From Neostapfia colusana (lineage: Eukaryota > Streptophyta > Magnoliopsida > Poales > Poaceae), in contig JASWHV010000002.1 in the NCBI GenBank assembly GCA_030760725.1, positions 64,659,900 to 64,723,899 of the forward strand: DNA of 64,000 bases, in the 5' to 3' direction. Positions 1 to 10,906 of the stretch are shown here, piece by piece (the first letter of the stretch is position 1; every line of letters starts with the position of its first letter). Under the pieces are notes generated by a model. The model worked only from the letters and a program-made list of their open reading frames with translations. It was not told the origin of the DNA and ran no database searches. A program made the translations under genes and the position numbers.

Positions 1-1
1 C

Positions 2-858
2 CAATCCTTTGATCACTTTTGTGCTGAAAATGGAATAGATCATCAATACTCTTCACCCTATGTACAACAACAAAATGGTGTCGTAGAAAGAAAGAACAGG
101 ACCTTAGATGAGATGGCTAGGACTATGCTTGATGAATATCAAACTCCTAGTAAATTTTGGGCTGATGCAATTGCAACCGCTTGTTATGTCTCAAATCGTG
201 TTTTCTTGCGTGCCAAGCTTGGAAAAACCCCATATGAGCTCCGGTTTGGACATAGGCCTAGTGTTACACACTTTAGGGTTTTTGGTTGCAAATGCTTTGT
301 TAAGAAACATGGTAATCTTGATAAATTTGAAGCTAGATCTGTTGATGGCATGTTTCTTGGTTATCCATCTCATACTAGAGGCTACCGTGTGCTTTTACTT
401 GACACTAACAAAATTGTGGAGACTTGCGAGGTTTCTTTTGATGAAGCTAGCCCAAGTACTAGCTCCAATATTGCAGGTCCAGATCCATATCCGCAGGGGG
501 AGAGTATTTTTATTGAAGAAGATGAAGAAGTGGTGCTGCTGCCCGAAAACTCGGAAGTAAATAACGATCAAGCTGCTGATTTTGCACCACAACCAGCACC
601 AACAGTCACTACTGCTGGTTCGGACCTTCCTCAATCAGCAAGCTCTCCTAATCAAAGGTCCGAACATGAAGAAGAAGGTGCTTGTGAAGTGTCTACTCCC
701 CTCCGAGTACTCAAAAGTCATCCTCCACAACAAATCATTGGAAGCTTGCATGAACGAGTCACTCGGTCCAGGTTTTGCGATCCAAACTCTCATGCTCATT
801 CTGCTTTTGTTGCTTCTTTTGAACCTAAGGATATATCACACACACTCACTAATGATCT
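2..858 (+). pseudogene. Copia integrase, C-terminal part of core and variable tail (broken)
   Basis: Frame 2 is open from the left edge. It shows the end of the integrase catalytic core, with the last acidic residue in NGVVERKNRTL, then the Copia-specific stretch ELRFGHRPSVTHFRVFGCKC and the GYPSHTRGYR segment, followed by a low-complexity acidic and Ser/Pro-rich linker. Integrase inserts the cDNA copy into host DNA. The N-terminal zinc finger and the first two catalytic Asp residues are off-window. Near 855-860 the reading frame shifts by one base; frame 2 closes at 886 while the pol reading continues in frame 1 (NAMQEELENF). Confidence 0.9.
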
Positions 859-1697
859 TGGATTAATGCCATGCAAGAAGAGTTAGAAAATTTTGAAAGA
901 AATAATGTTTGGAAACTTGTACCTCCACCTCAAGGTAACACATTAATTGGAACTAAATGGGTATTTAAAAATAAGCAAAGTTAGGATGGGGTTGTGGTTA
1001 GGAATAAAGCTAGGTTGGTTGCTCAATGTTTCACTCAAATTGAAGGTCTAGATTTTGATGAAACATTTGCTCCTGTTGCTAGATTAGAAGCTATAAGAAT
1101 TTTATTAGCATTTGCTGCATCTAAAGGTTTCAAGTTATATCAAATGGATGTTAAAAGTGCTTTTCTTAATGGCTACATAGAGGAGGAGGTTTATGTTAAG
1201 CAGCCACCGGGTTTTGAAAATTCAAATTTTCCTAATCATGTTTACAAACTGTCCAAAGCCTTGTACGGTCTAAAACAAGCCCCTAGAGCATGGTATGATA
1301 GGTTAAAACATTCTTACTTGAAAATGGGTTTACCATGGGCAAGGTTGATAAAACTCTTTTTGTACTTAAGCATGGCAATGACTCATTATTCTTTCAAGTG
1401 TATGTGGATGATATTATCTTTGGTTGTGCTTCTCATGATCTCGTGTCCAAGTTTTCAGCTATGATGAGTTCAGAATTTGAGATGAGTATGATGGGAGAAC
1501 TCACATACTTTTTGGGGCTGCAAATCAAACAAACAAAAGAAGGAACTTTTGTGCATCAAACTAAGTATACAAAGGACCTTCTTGAGTGCTTCAACATGGA
1601 CAAATGCAAGCCTCTTCGGACACCAATGGAACAGCAACAACACTTGAACTTGACGAAGATGGTGACCCGGTCGATAAAAAATAATATAGAAGTATGA
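859..1697 (+). pseudogene. Copia reverse transcriptase (broken)
   Basis: The Copia RT domain starts with NAMQEELENFERNNVW and continues through LDFDETFAPVARLEAIR, QMDVKSAFLNG, QPPGFE and LSKALYGLKQAPRAWYD. An in-frame TAG lies at 982-984. Near 1330 the frame changes and a few residues are missing. The remainder reads in another frame and holds the catalytic YVDD box at 1401-1412, then GELTYFLGLQI and YTKDLLECF. RT copies element RNA into cDNA inside the virus-like particle. With a stop and at least two frameshifts no full protein can be made. Confidence 0.9.
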
Positions 1698-2321
1698 TTG
1701 GATCACTTTTGTATCTCACGGCGTCAAGACCGGACATAAAATTCAGCGTATGTCTTTGTGCACGTTTTCAAGCTTCTCCACGTGCTTCACATCGCCCAGC
1801 CATCAAAAGGATTCTCAGGTACCTACATGGAACTCAAGAATTTGGCATTTTTCTTCCTTCTTCCTCAACCGTTTCTTTGAAAGCTTTTTCGGATGCTGAT
1901 TTTGGGTGCTTGTCATTTTCTTGGTAATTCACTTGTTGCTTGGTCCTCTAGAAAACAAAGTTCAGTTGCACAATCCACGGCCGAATCTGAATATGTAGCT
2001 GCGGCTAGCGATTGCTCACAAATTCTTTGGATTGTTCAAACACTTAAGGACTATGGGGTTCATTTAGATAGTGTTCCACTGTTTTGTGATAACACTAGTG
2101 CAATTTGTATTGTTAAAAACCCCGTGAAACACTCTAGAACTTAGCACATTGACATTAGGTATCACTTTCTTCATGATAATGTTGAAAAAGGAAACATTGT
2201 GCTTCACCATGTCGATACCGAACAACAATTGGCTGATATTTTTACAAAAGCTTTGGATTTCACTCGTTTTTGTTTCATTCGTAGTGAAATAGGGGTTATG
2301 CATCCTCATGGCTTAAATTGA
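1694..2321 (+). pseudogene. Copia RNase H domain and pol C-terminus (broken)
   Basis: The segment MIGSLLYLTASRPDI starts the RT-RNase H connection, followed by ILRYLHGT and the RNase H motif SDADFG. A small deletion and frame change near 1905 removes the part between SDADF and CHFLGNSLVAW. QSSVAQSTAESEYVA and the later DNTSAICIVKNPVKHSRT follow, then an in-frame TAG at 2142-2144 and HIDIRYHF, ADIFTKAL and the stop at 2319-2321. RNase H degrades the RNA strand of the RNA-DNA hybrid during cDNA synthesis. Confidence 0.88.
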
Positions 2322-3306
2322 GGGGGAGTTTTTGAAACTTTGAAAGTCTATGTGTGAATCTGAAACTAAAATAATATGAGCATAGTATTTCATACATATA
2401 TGACTTTGTGATTCCTTTTACAGGCTGAAAGTTCTTACTACATTACTCATGTTATACATTTTGTAGTTTTTGCCATGACTAGTAATTGGAATAATTACTT
2501 ACACTAAATCTGATCATGATCGAACTTTCTTGCTGTTTTGAACTTGTTGCGTGCTCACAAGTGCTTTTAATCATAAAAAATTAATCAAGTGATCAGCTCA
2601 CATGTTGAGTTTTCAAATAAAAAATTGAGAAAATATCAAGAGAATATGCATGCATCGCACTTCTTCTTTTGAGATTGCTTATCATTGCACTAAGATATGA
2701 ACTTGGAAGGAATTGTGTATGACTAAAACCATGTCCTTAAGCTTCTGATTGTCAAATGACATAGGCTTGGCTTGGTTGGTTAGAATAAGGCTGATGCGGC
2801 ATATAATCTCTTGCAAATATCATATGATCAACTTTGTGCCTTAAATGATTATGAATAATAAAAATGCAGCAACAAGTGTCATGTTTTCAGGTTTTGAAAT
2901 AGTTGAGTAAGGGAGATCATGACTTGTTTAAACTGAAAAATACATTTGATCTCTAGCATGACTTACACTACTTTATGTATCTCATTGATGTGATAGTGTA
3001 AGTAACCTGATAGTATGACTTGGATGAGCTTTGTTTTGTATGTATATGTTATAATATGCTCATAACATTTAAAAATTTCTCCTTTGAACCTTGCTGAATA
3101 CATTGTCAAAGGGGGAGAAATATGTATAAGGAGAGGTTTTTTTTACACTTTGCATATGTTATACACTTTCTTCCTTCTCTGATTTTAAAAAATGGGGAGA
3201 AATTAATAAAGGGGGAGAAATGAGTTTTCAAAGCTTTTCAAAACTTTTCATAAGCCAATGTTCGGATTTTAATTGGTGTTGCCAATGCATTCATCAAGGG
3301 GGAGAT
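2322..3306 (+). other. Copia 3' UTR with repeated purine runs and polypurine tract
   Basis: About 985 bp lie between the pol stop and the 3' LTR. I see no env-like ORF. AGGGGGAG follows the stop directly, and similar runs recur near 3112, 3192 and 3217. The last one, AAGGGGGAGA (about 3296-3305), abuts the LTR start and is the likely primer for plus-strand DNA. Several near-identical purine runs before the LTR are typical of SIRE/Maximus elements. Confidence 0.75.
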
Positions 3307-3403
3307 TGTGAGACCTATGTGTGCTGAATACATTGGCAATTAGGATAAAAGTTAGCATTAACATTCAAAGTTTTGAATATTGCCAAAACATTCTTCTGTG
3401 GCA

Positions 3404-3483
3404 AGGTCCGACAAGTTCTTTGTTAGGTCCGCCAAGTGTTGGCAAGGTCCGACGCAAGGTCCGGAGAGCTTCTGTGAGGTCCG
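3404..3483 (+). promoter_or_regulatory. Five AGGTCCG repeats in Copia U3
   Basis: AGGTCCG occurs at 3404, 3425, 3445, 3457 and 3477, all on the same strand within 80 bp near the 5' end of the LTR. Short repeats in U3 commonly act as enhancer units in plant LTRs. I do not know which factor would bind this one. Confidence 0.5.
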
Positions 3484-4299
3484 GAGCTTGTTTTTAGGGA
3501 GCTCCCGTGAAGTTCAACTCGTAGAACTGCAGCGTCTTGTTTTTGCTTTTAACTCGCAATGTTTCAAACTTGCTTTATGGGAAGGTTTGCTTAGTATTAA
3601 TTTGCTAAGTTTTTGGTGTGTTTTGGTGGTTATGGCTGTTATCATTTGATATGGTTTGCAACATGCTTATGTGACGTGCTCATGTAAGGTGTTGTGGTTT
3701 TAGGACTAACGTGAGTCAAGTCGAGGACCTGTGCTCGGAAGAATTGGTTGTTTATTCATGTGCAGGTTTTGCTTGAGTTCAAGACATGGCTGGTGATGGT
3801 ATCCTTGGACTAGTCTCAGGGAGGAGATGAGGTTCCAACAACCAGGTTCGGGAGAAGTTGTGGTTGAGTTGATCGGGAGGTCGCGCAGCATGTTTGGATC
3901 AAGGGCAGTGCATATGAAGGTTGCGTGTACGTCGTTGGAAGGTGTTTGCACCTGTGCAAGGAGTGCATGGACGTGGCAACATTGTTCCAAGGCGTGATGA
4001 AGAGAAGTGGACGTAAAGAATTGGTCGGAAAGGTCCAAACGGCTGGATTGCGTACTCAGGCTGAGGCTGAGTCGGATATGGCTCAAATATGGAAGATTTG
4101 AGTTGGTTATGATAGGATTTCGTGCTAGGCACGAAGTTGAGTTGTTTTAGGAATGTTTAGGACGTTCCTAAGGTGTTTGGAAGTCTCACGATTGCTTCTA
4201 TATGCGAATAGGAGAGTCCTGAGCAGTTATGGTAAGTTAGGATACGAGTCCAATTAGGAGTAGGAGTCCTAGATTGGATTGTTTAGCCTGAGGGCTGGC

Positions 4300-4306
4300 T
4301 ATAAAA
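4300..4306 (+). promoter_or_regulatory. Copia LTR TATA box
   Basis: TATAAAA sits in GGCTATAAAAGCAAGG, about 1 kb into the LTR and about 70 bp before an AATAAA signal. That is the usual U3-R arrangement, so transcription would start near 4330. Confidence 0.7.
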
Positions 4307-4369
4307 GCAAGGGAGGCCAGAGCTCTCGAGGGTAGAGAACTTTGGGCTGTTCCTCTTGTGTTTCTATTG

Positions 4370-4375
4370 AATAAA
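4370..4375 (+). terminator. Copia LTR poly(A) signal
   Basis: AATAAA in CTATTGAATAAAGTTC lies about 70 bp after the TATA box, which fits the R region of this LTR. Confidence 0.55.
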
Positions 4376-5641
4376 GTTCATAGTTTCGAGGAGCTTTTGT
4401 GCCTTGTTCGTCTGATTTGTTTTTCGTCAAGTCTTTCTCGCCGAGTTTCTGGACAGACCGACGTTGCTTCGGTGTTTCATTCATAACTCGAGTTTTACAG
4501 ATCCGATTGACGTGATTCTTTTTGGGTTGTCTTCACAACTCAATTATCTATCATCTTTGAAATTTTCACGAGCTTCGGATCTGTAGTTTTTGAGATACAC
4601 GAGTTTCTTTGCAGCATTGCAGATCTGTTTTATATCGGGTAGAACAGATTGATCTTCGTTTAATGTTTTGAACGTATCTCAAGTTTTACTTCGTGTTTTC
4701 AAGTGATTCTTGTTGCATTAGATCCGTGACTTGATTCTCTACCTCTCTACTTGATTTGTCACGGTTGAACACGTTTGAAAACACTTGCACACACGGTTTC
4801 TTTAACCGATTAATTTTTGCTGAGAGGTTTTTGTTGTTTCCGCTGCGAAAAGTTTTAATCTACCATTCACCACCTCTGGTAGCTTTTCACGTGCTCTTCG
4901 ATCCTACAGAGGGAAGTGATTTTCTATTGGAAAAAAATCAGAATTCGGCTCCGACTTTAGAAATCCATAACTTTGTCTAGGATTGTCCAAATCGAGTGAA
5001 CCAAATTTTGTTGGATTCAGCTCTCTGAGTACTTTCCAGTAAAACAAGTTTCACTCTGTGAAAACCTTTATTTCTCCAGAATTAATTCTCCAAATTTAAA
5101 CTGTTTAGAATTTTAACTGGAGAACCCTTTAGTGGAAAATGCTGAAATTTGGCAAGGATGTTCCTTGTAATATACCTGAGCCACCATAAAAAATTCAGAT
5201 CCATCCGAGCTTTTTTAGTCCACTTAATGGTGTGATTAATGAAACTGGTGCAGAGAAAAAGAAAAATGTCCAGAAACATTTTTCAGATTTTCTCTGAACT
5301 TATTTAGCTCATATATTTTGCTAGGATTCTCCAATTATATGGAACCAATTCCATTAGAACACTCTGAAAATCTAGTTTCCATAAAGTAATGGCTTGCTCC
5401 ATGAAACTTCTTAGAAAACCATAATAACTCTAGTTATGGCCAAATACACATTTAATTGTGCAGGGCACATATGAGCTTTGATTCAATTGAAAATTGGCCA
5501 AGTCTCTGTTTAGGTTGTCTCCAAACCACAGTAAAAAATTCACAGTCAATAGGATGGTCTAGCTGTACTTATAGTCTTCACAATATCAAAATAACTCAAA
5601 TGCATCTAAATTAACACGCATTGTATGTTTATTTCGTGTAG

Positions 5642-6891
5642 TCGTGAAACTCCGGAGGTGTTAGACTTCATTACTCTAGAGGAACAGTTAGCTCATGACC
5701 AGCAGCAAGGCGAGCTCCGGTTTGCATTAGCCATTTCATAAAGTCTTATGTTTTGATCACTTTATGTATTTCCTATAATTGTGCATTAGAGTCTTGATTG
5801 GAAACCTAAATGCATAGCCAAGAGAACCAGGAGTTTTGGGCTTAGGTTTTAAACCTCGAGTATACACTGCAATGCTAAATTGGTATAGGTTTCGGTACAA
5901 GTCGAGCAGTTGGAACTACTCACGAGAATAGGCTTAGTGGCACACTACATGGTTAGAAAGATAGACAATGATTCACATGACAAGAAAAATGAGACCGAGC
6001 GGAGAGTAAGGGCAGCAGGACTTTGGGTCCTGGGTGCCATAGCTCTGCTCATGTCGATTGAGGACCGAGCCGTGTGCGGGCCTGTTGAACAAGCTAGAAC
6101 AGTACCAAAGACCTACCAGATATATGGGAACCGGGAAACCGATGTAATTCAGGTAGCGATATGTTGAGGCATTGCTTGTCGTCTAGAGGGTAGGTTGAGA
6201 GCAGCGAGGTGTAAATCAGCTGGCAGACACCGTGGATGCTCCGCATAGAGACCTCCTGCTCGGGACGATAGGACCAGTTCAACACTTGGCTAACGGATGA
6301 AAGGTGGTTGCGTATGACGTCCGTGGTGGTTGCTGTAGGCAACATTGAGTACGGGCATATGTGACAGGTTATTCGGGTAACCCTGTAGGTGTAAATCTAT
6401 TATAATCGCCGCTCCTCACGGTCAGTGAGTACCACTTATTCACTGTACTGTGACGTAGAAAAAACAGGCTACTTGTGATGATAAAATGTTGCTGGTTGAA
6501 AGCTTTACATTGTTTGTTAATGAAATGCTTTAGCCTAGAGCCAATTAAAGTTCTTTTCAACCTTAGACAAAGCACATAAGAGAAATGTGTTTCTTGTTTG
6601 ATTGTGGATTTCGTATGTGTCTTGGCACAAGGTTCCCCACTTACTCAAGGCTAAAACTTGAAAGTAAGATTCAACTAATTAGGCGTGTTTTTTGGAACAT
6701 ACTTTCCTATTATACACTGCAAACCCAGCATGTAGAGTTCATGTGTAGGTGAGACGGGTCAGTCTTGCTGAGCCATCGTGCTCACTACTGGTGTTTGAAG
6801 CGCTTGCAGGGTGCTATGAGGAGGCTCCCGAGGAAGAGACAGACCCCCAAGAGGGAAACACCGTCGAGTGGGAGCCGTGCATGCCGCCATG
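5642..6891 (+). pseudogene. LTR-embedded two-exon ORF, damaged copy (G1 5' LTR)
   Basis: Block one (5642-5709, 68 bp) is 10 bp shorter than the 78-bp version in the G1 3' LTR, so its frame is lost. It is followed by GCGAGC, still a GC-type donor. Block two starts at 6810 after TTGCAG and reads CYEEAPEEETDPQEGN and TVEWEPCMPP. It is interrupted at 6891 by solo LTR A' inside its last sense codon; the remaining T and a TAG stop lie at 24984-24987. See 10907-12109 for the intact form. Confidence 0.5.
6887..6891. repeat. Target duplication CCATG, left copy (solo LTR A')
   Basis: CCATG directly precedes TGTAAAGGTCCC at 6892. The same five bases at 24979-24983 follow the LTR end TCCTCACA. A 5-bp duplication is what Gypsy integrases leave. 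Confidence 0.9.
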
Positions 6892-8293
6892 TGTAAAGGT
6901 CCCAAAACATGCATACAAAGAAACTCTTGTTTGCACAAAGTTGTTTTCACATGTATGAAAAATGGGACTTGTTAAAACTTTTTCCACATGTGATAATACA
7001 CATGAGAGCTTTCTTCACACAAGTTCAAATAATTGTTTGAAGACTTGGAACCCAAGAGGGATCTAAAACTAAGGTGGGAAGTCCCCATATGTGTGAGGAA
7101 GCTAAAGTTTGATTTTGAGAACAAATTGTTCCAATCAAAAATGCAAATGAGAGTAACACAAGGATTTTCAAACTGTTGTATTAAAAACCTCATTTGCAGC
7201 AGCCAAATCAATGATCAGAGTTCACATTTGGATTCCTTAGGTCCAAATTAGGGGGTAGGCAAAGTTTCATCAATTTTTGAAAAGATTTCCTATCCATTTC
7301 TCCCAAAAGGATTTAAATGTGCAAAGAATTCTAATACACATTTGAATTGGAATGAAATTTGCCCAACTCTCCAAATGCAACTCAATTTGCAACTTCAAAC
7401 ATTTGGATGTATTAATTGCCAAACTGTGGAGATATTTGAGAGCTGTTGAGAGGGGATAAGAGGGAAAGTGGGACCCACTTGTCATATGCCCAAAAGATCT
7501 TCAGTCTTCAGCTTTCAGTATGCAGTCTTCAGTTCTCCACTCGAGCAACCGACCCAGCTGTGGCCGATACCGAGCAGCAACCCGGTCGACACCGAGCAGC
7601 CCCGAGCCACCACCTGCTTCACCGGATGGCGCCTGGCGAGCTGCTTCCTGCTCCTTATCACCTCGGCCGAGTCCCCTTGCCACAACCACGAGGAGCCCGC
7701 TCTGTTCTTCTTCTTTCCCCCGCGCCCTGAACAGAGCCGCTGCCGCCACACTCATTCGATCGGCAGCCGGCTCGGGTGATCACAAACTAAGGCCAGTGAG
7801 TAGCAAAACGGCACCAGGGACTCACCCTCGTCCTCCACGACGCGCCACCGACCGAGCCCGGCCCTCCTACCCCGGGGACACCACGTCCGCGCGGCGGCCG
7901 AACAAGGACCGATTAGGAGGCGTCCATGGACAGCTCCACCTGGTGGGTGTCACGACCAAGTACCGGCGCCCCTGGACGTGCCAAGGCACCGTGCTGCTCT
8001 CCTCCCAAGCTCAGCCCATGCCATGCACCGTCGGGAGAGAATTTTGAAAAGTTGCTCCGGCGTACTCCATCTGACCTTCCGGCACGGTAATCCCGAATTC
8101 CTCCCCAATTCTCAACCTTTGTTCGTCAAAGTTTGCTCGAAGGGCCCAATGTGGTGGGCGATCCTTTTCCCTTCACGGTTCTAGCCTGAAACTGCACATA
8201 GACAGAGTATTTCATGGTTTTCTACCGGCGACCGAACCGGGGGACCGCGGTCGCACGGTGAAAGCAGGTTTGCCATCGTTCCCGAACGTTTTT
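6892..8293 (+). repeat. Solo LTR A', first part
   Basis: AT-rich sequence to about 7450, then a GC-rich section (about 7520-8040) resembling a plant promoter or first-exon region. ORFs here overlap on both strands and match nothing I know, so I do not call genes. It ends at TTTTT, the G2 insertion site. Confidence 0.85.
8289..8293. repeat. Target duplication TTTTT, left copy (G2)
   Basis: Five T precede TGTAAAAGCCC at 8294, and five T (21682-21686) follow the G2 3' LTR end CCGCCACA. On either side the A' LTR resumes collinearly with related LTRs. Confidence 0.88.
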
Positions 8294-10906
8294 TGTAAAA
8301 GCCCAAGAAAAGGGACTTGCAAAAATTTTTATGCACCTCACAACACAACAGTTTTGTTGTGGGTAGATTGTGAAATATTGTGAAGAGCAAGTGGCCTCCA
8401 TCAAAGGAGAGATTAGAAGGGAAAGTCTTCACTTTCACAAAGTAGGGTTTACACACATATGATCACACATGGGAGGGAAATTTCAAACTGTTGCACTCAA
8501 CTTCAGGATTTCAGCAGCTAAAACAAGGAGTAAAGGGCATACTTGGATTCCTCAGGTTCAAATTAGTGGGGAGGCAAAGTCTCAATAATTTTTGCAAGGG
8601 TTTGCTACCCAATGCTCCAAAAAAGGAGCCAAATAGGCAAGAATACAAATATACATTTGAATTTGAGGGAAACTTGTCCAATCATGCAAATGTGGCTCAG
8701 TTTGAGACTGCAAACATTTGAATTACTCATTTGCCAAAAATTTGGAGATATTTTGGGGCAGAGGGGAGCTGTGGGCCCCACTGGTCAGTGAGAAGAGAGG
8801 GGAGAAGCTTACTGCCTAAGTTAATCGGTTCCACAGTTCACACTCGAGCGAGTTGCGTTCTCCAACCGGCTGCCACCGCACGGACAACCGACGACCGAAG
8901 CACCTCTCGAGCTGCTTCGAGTGTCGGTTCCCCCGCGCCTTCATCTCCCCTACGCCGCGCTCTGTCGGCCACAACAACCCTCCCACGAGCTCTGTTATCT
9001 TTCCTCCCGAGCAAACAAGCCGCCGGCGCCGCGCCGGTTCGTCCCGATCCTAAGCCGGCATCGCGTCCCGACTGCTCAAGCGATCAACGCGAAAAAGGAG
9101 CGCCAGCGCGTGCACAAGAGTTTCCCCATCTCAGCTCCGGCGTTCGGGGTTCCTGTCGGCCGTATTTCGAGTATCAGCACCGAAGCCGAGGTGCAACCGG
9201 TGGAAACCGACGTCGGGCACCCGTGGGCAGCTCACACCAACCAGTTTCACGACTGAGCGAGAGCACCCCAAGGTGTGCCAACTCCCTGCGCTGCTCCTCT
9301 CCAAATTTCAGAGCAATCCGTGCGACGTAGCTACGGAATTTCGAGTTTTTCCCTCGGACGAGGAAAACCTAACCGCGGGTAAGAACTGTGGAAATTAACG
9401 CTTAATTCTCGGTTAAAGTTATTCATTTTGCGCACACCAGAGCTAGAGAGGATAGGGAACCTTTTCCCTCCACAACCCTAGCTAGAAACGCCGTGGTTAC
9501 AGCTAATTTCGAGCTTTTCGGTCGGCGGCCATGGCGGGAACACGCGGGCGCACGGTGACAACCGGTTTGCCGTCATTTCCGAGCCAGGTTGAGGCCACGC
9601 TGAGATTTCCTGACCTCCACTGATGCTTTAGAGCGGATCCGCCAAGCTTTTGGCGGGCTAATGTGCTCGGGCGACGGTGTCGATCATCACCGAAGGCCGC
9701 GGCTCGTCGCCAGCCTACTTCCGGCCACCGGCAGCCCGAGCCAACCCCGTAGACTTGTTCCCCGACCCTGAAAACCCCCAGGCGGCGAGTCTTCGGCCGA
9801 AAGGTGGCCGGGAAGCCGGGTCCGGCGAGCTCCAGTACAGCGCCGGCGAGGGGGAGGCGCGGGAGCGAGAGGAAGAAGAAGACCCGCCGGGCCCACATGT
9901 CAGCAGCTGAAGATTAAAACTCCGGATCAGCTGTGGCGTGTGATCCCGTGTGGTGGCGCGGGAAAAGGTCTGTGCCCCGTGTGGCGTGATTCCGGCGGTT
10001 GACACGTGTAGGATGGACCCACATGCAGAGTTTGAACTTTTCCCGAATTAATTTGAATTCCAGAATTGGTTCAAACTTTGGAACTGCATAACTTTTGCTA
10101 GGAAGCTCCAAATTTAGTGATTCAAATTGGGTTGGATTCATCTTGCCTAGCTCTGTCCAGATATACAATCCAATTTGTAAGAAAACCATTAATTAATTCT
10201 GGAAAATTCTTTAAAGCTTTTCAGCAAAAGAATTTTAGAGGGAGTTTGGTCCATCCAAAAATCCCCAAATTTTGCCAGAATGTTCTTCAGGACATTAGTA
10301 AACCCCTGTAAAAGTTTCAGACCATTTGGAGTTGATTTGGTCAGAGCAATTCAAATTGGAAGGTGCTGTGTTCATTTGAATACAGAAACATTTTCAGAGA
10401 ATTTCCAAAACTTGGAAATTCAATTCTGGGCAAACCTTGACTCCAAAAATGATAGGAAAATTCATGCAAACTCTAGGAGCTAAAATTGAAATTGTAGTTC
10501 ACTAAGTTGGGTATGAACAGGGGTATTACCTCAGAATAAATTCTTCCTTGCTGATCTGCCAAGAGAATTATTCTGAGCAAACCACTCCATGAAAAGTGCT
10601 AATGTTTGGTCCAGAGAGTTTTCTTGTGACAAGGAACTCACACAAAAATTCTCAGCTCCATTGGAGCTCTAGATCACCCCTGTCCTGTTTAACCAATTAA
10701 GGGATTAATATGGAAAAGGGGGAAAAACCACATAACATTTGACCATGTGAATAAGTCCAAGCCAAACCACCAACACCAGTTCATCTTTAAATTCTTAAAC
10801 AAAGTTCCAGGTGATAGAGGCTGGTTATTAGAACTAATAGTAGAAGTCTTACTCTAAAACTCACCTGTGCATCTAAATTAACATGTAGTATCTCATTAAC
10901 GTGTAG

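Larger units (their letters stand above)
1..4908 (+). mobile_element. Ty1/Copia retrotransposon remnant, SIRE/Maximus type, 3' part
   Basis: The window opens inside the integrase of a Copia element. The order integrase, RT, RNase H, long 3' UTR, 3' LTR is diagnostic of Copia, because in Gypsy integrase follows RT. A roughly 1-kb untranslated stretch after pol, with several GGGGGAGA-type purine runs, and an LTR of about 1.6 kb point to the SIRE/Maximus lineage. The 5' LTR, gag and protease lie left of the window. The coding part carries frameshifts and stops, so this copy is dead. The right flank (from 4909) matches the G1 3' LTR from about 42273, so the element landed in G1's 5' LTR. GAGGG at 4909-4913 would be the target duplication, but its partner is off-window. 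Confidence 0.9.
3307..4908 (+). repeat. Copia 3' LTR, about 1.6 kb
   Basis: It starts TGTGAGACC directly after the purine tract and ends TCGATCCTACA at 4908. The end segment, with TTTCCGCTGCGAAAAG and a CACCTCTGGTAGC stretch, is typical of SIRE/Maximus LTR ends. It has U3 repeats, a TATA box and a poly(A) signal, listed separately. The start could be 3309 rather than 3307, because both give TG. Confidence 0.85.
4909..6891 (+). repeat. G1 5' LTR, middle to late part
   Basis: AT-rich sequence at 4909-5640 is followed by an exon-like block, the conserved LTR block (about 5895-6440) and the start of a second exon-like block. It is cut at both ends: by Copia at 4908 and by solo LTR A' at 6892. 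No polymerase gene is present. The same order is seen in every long LTR in the window. Confidence 0.85.

Noticed and set aside
2322..3306. Env-like ORF after Copia pol, as in some SIRE elements
   Set aside because: No open frame of useful length and no signal or membrane segment in this 3' UTR.
7520..8047. 175-codon ORF in solo LTR A'
   Set aside because: Same reasoning: GC-rich LTR centre, both strands open, no conserved motif.
8731..9330. Long ORF of about 199 codons in the GC-rich part of the G2 LTRs (again at 18051-18650)
   Set aside because: Ser/Arg/Pro-rich composition expected of GC-rich DNA, overlapping ORFs in other frames, and no similar protein in the corresponding part of the other LTRs. 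It may be a transcribed leader rather than coding.
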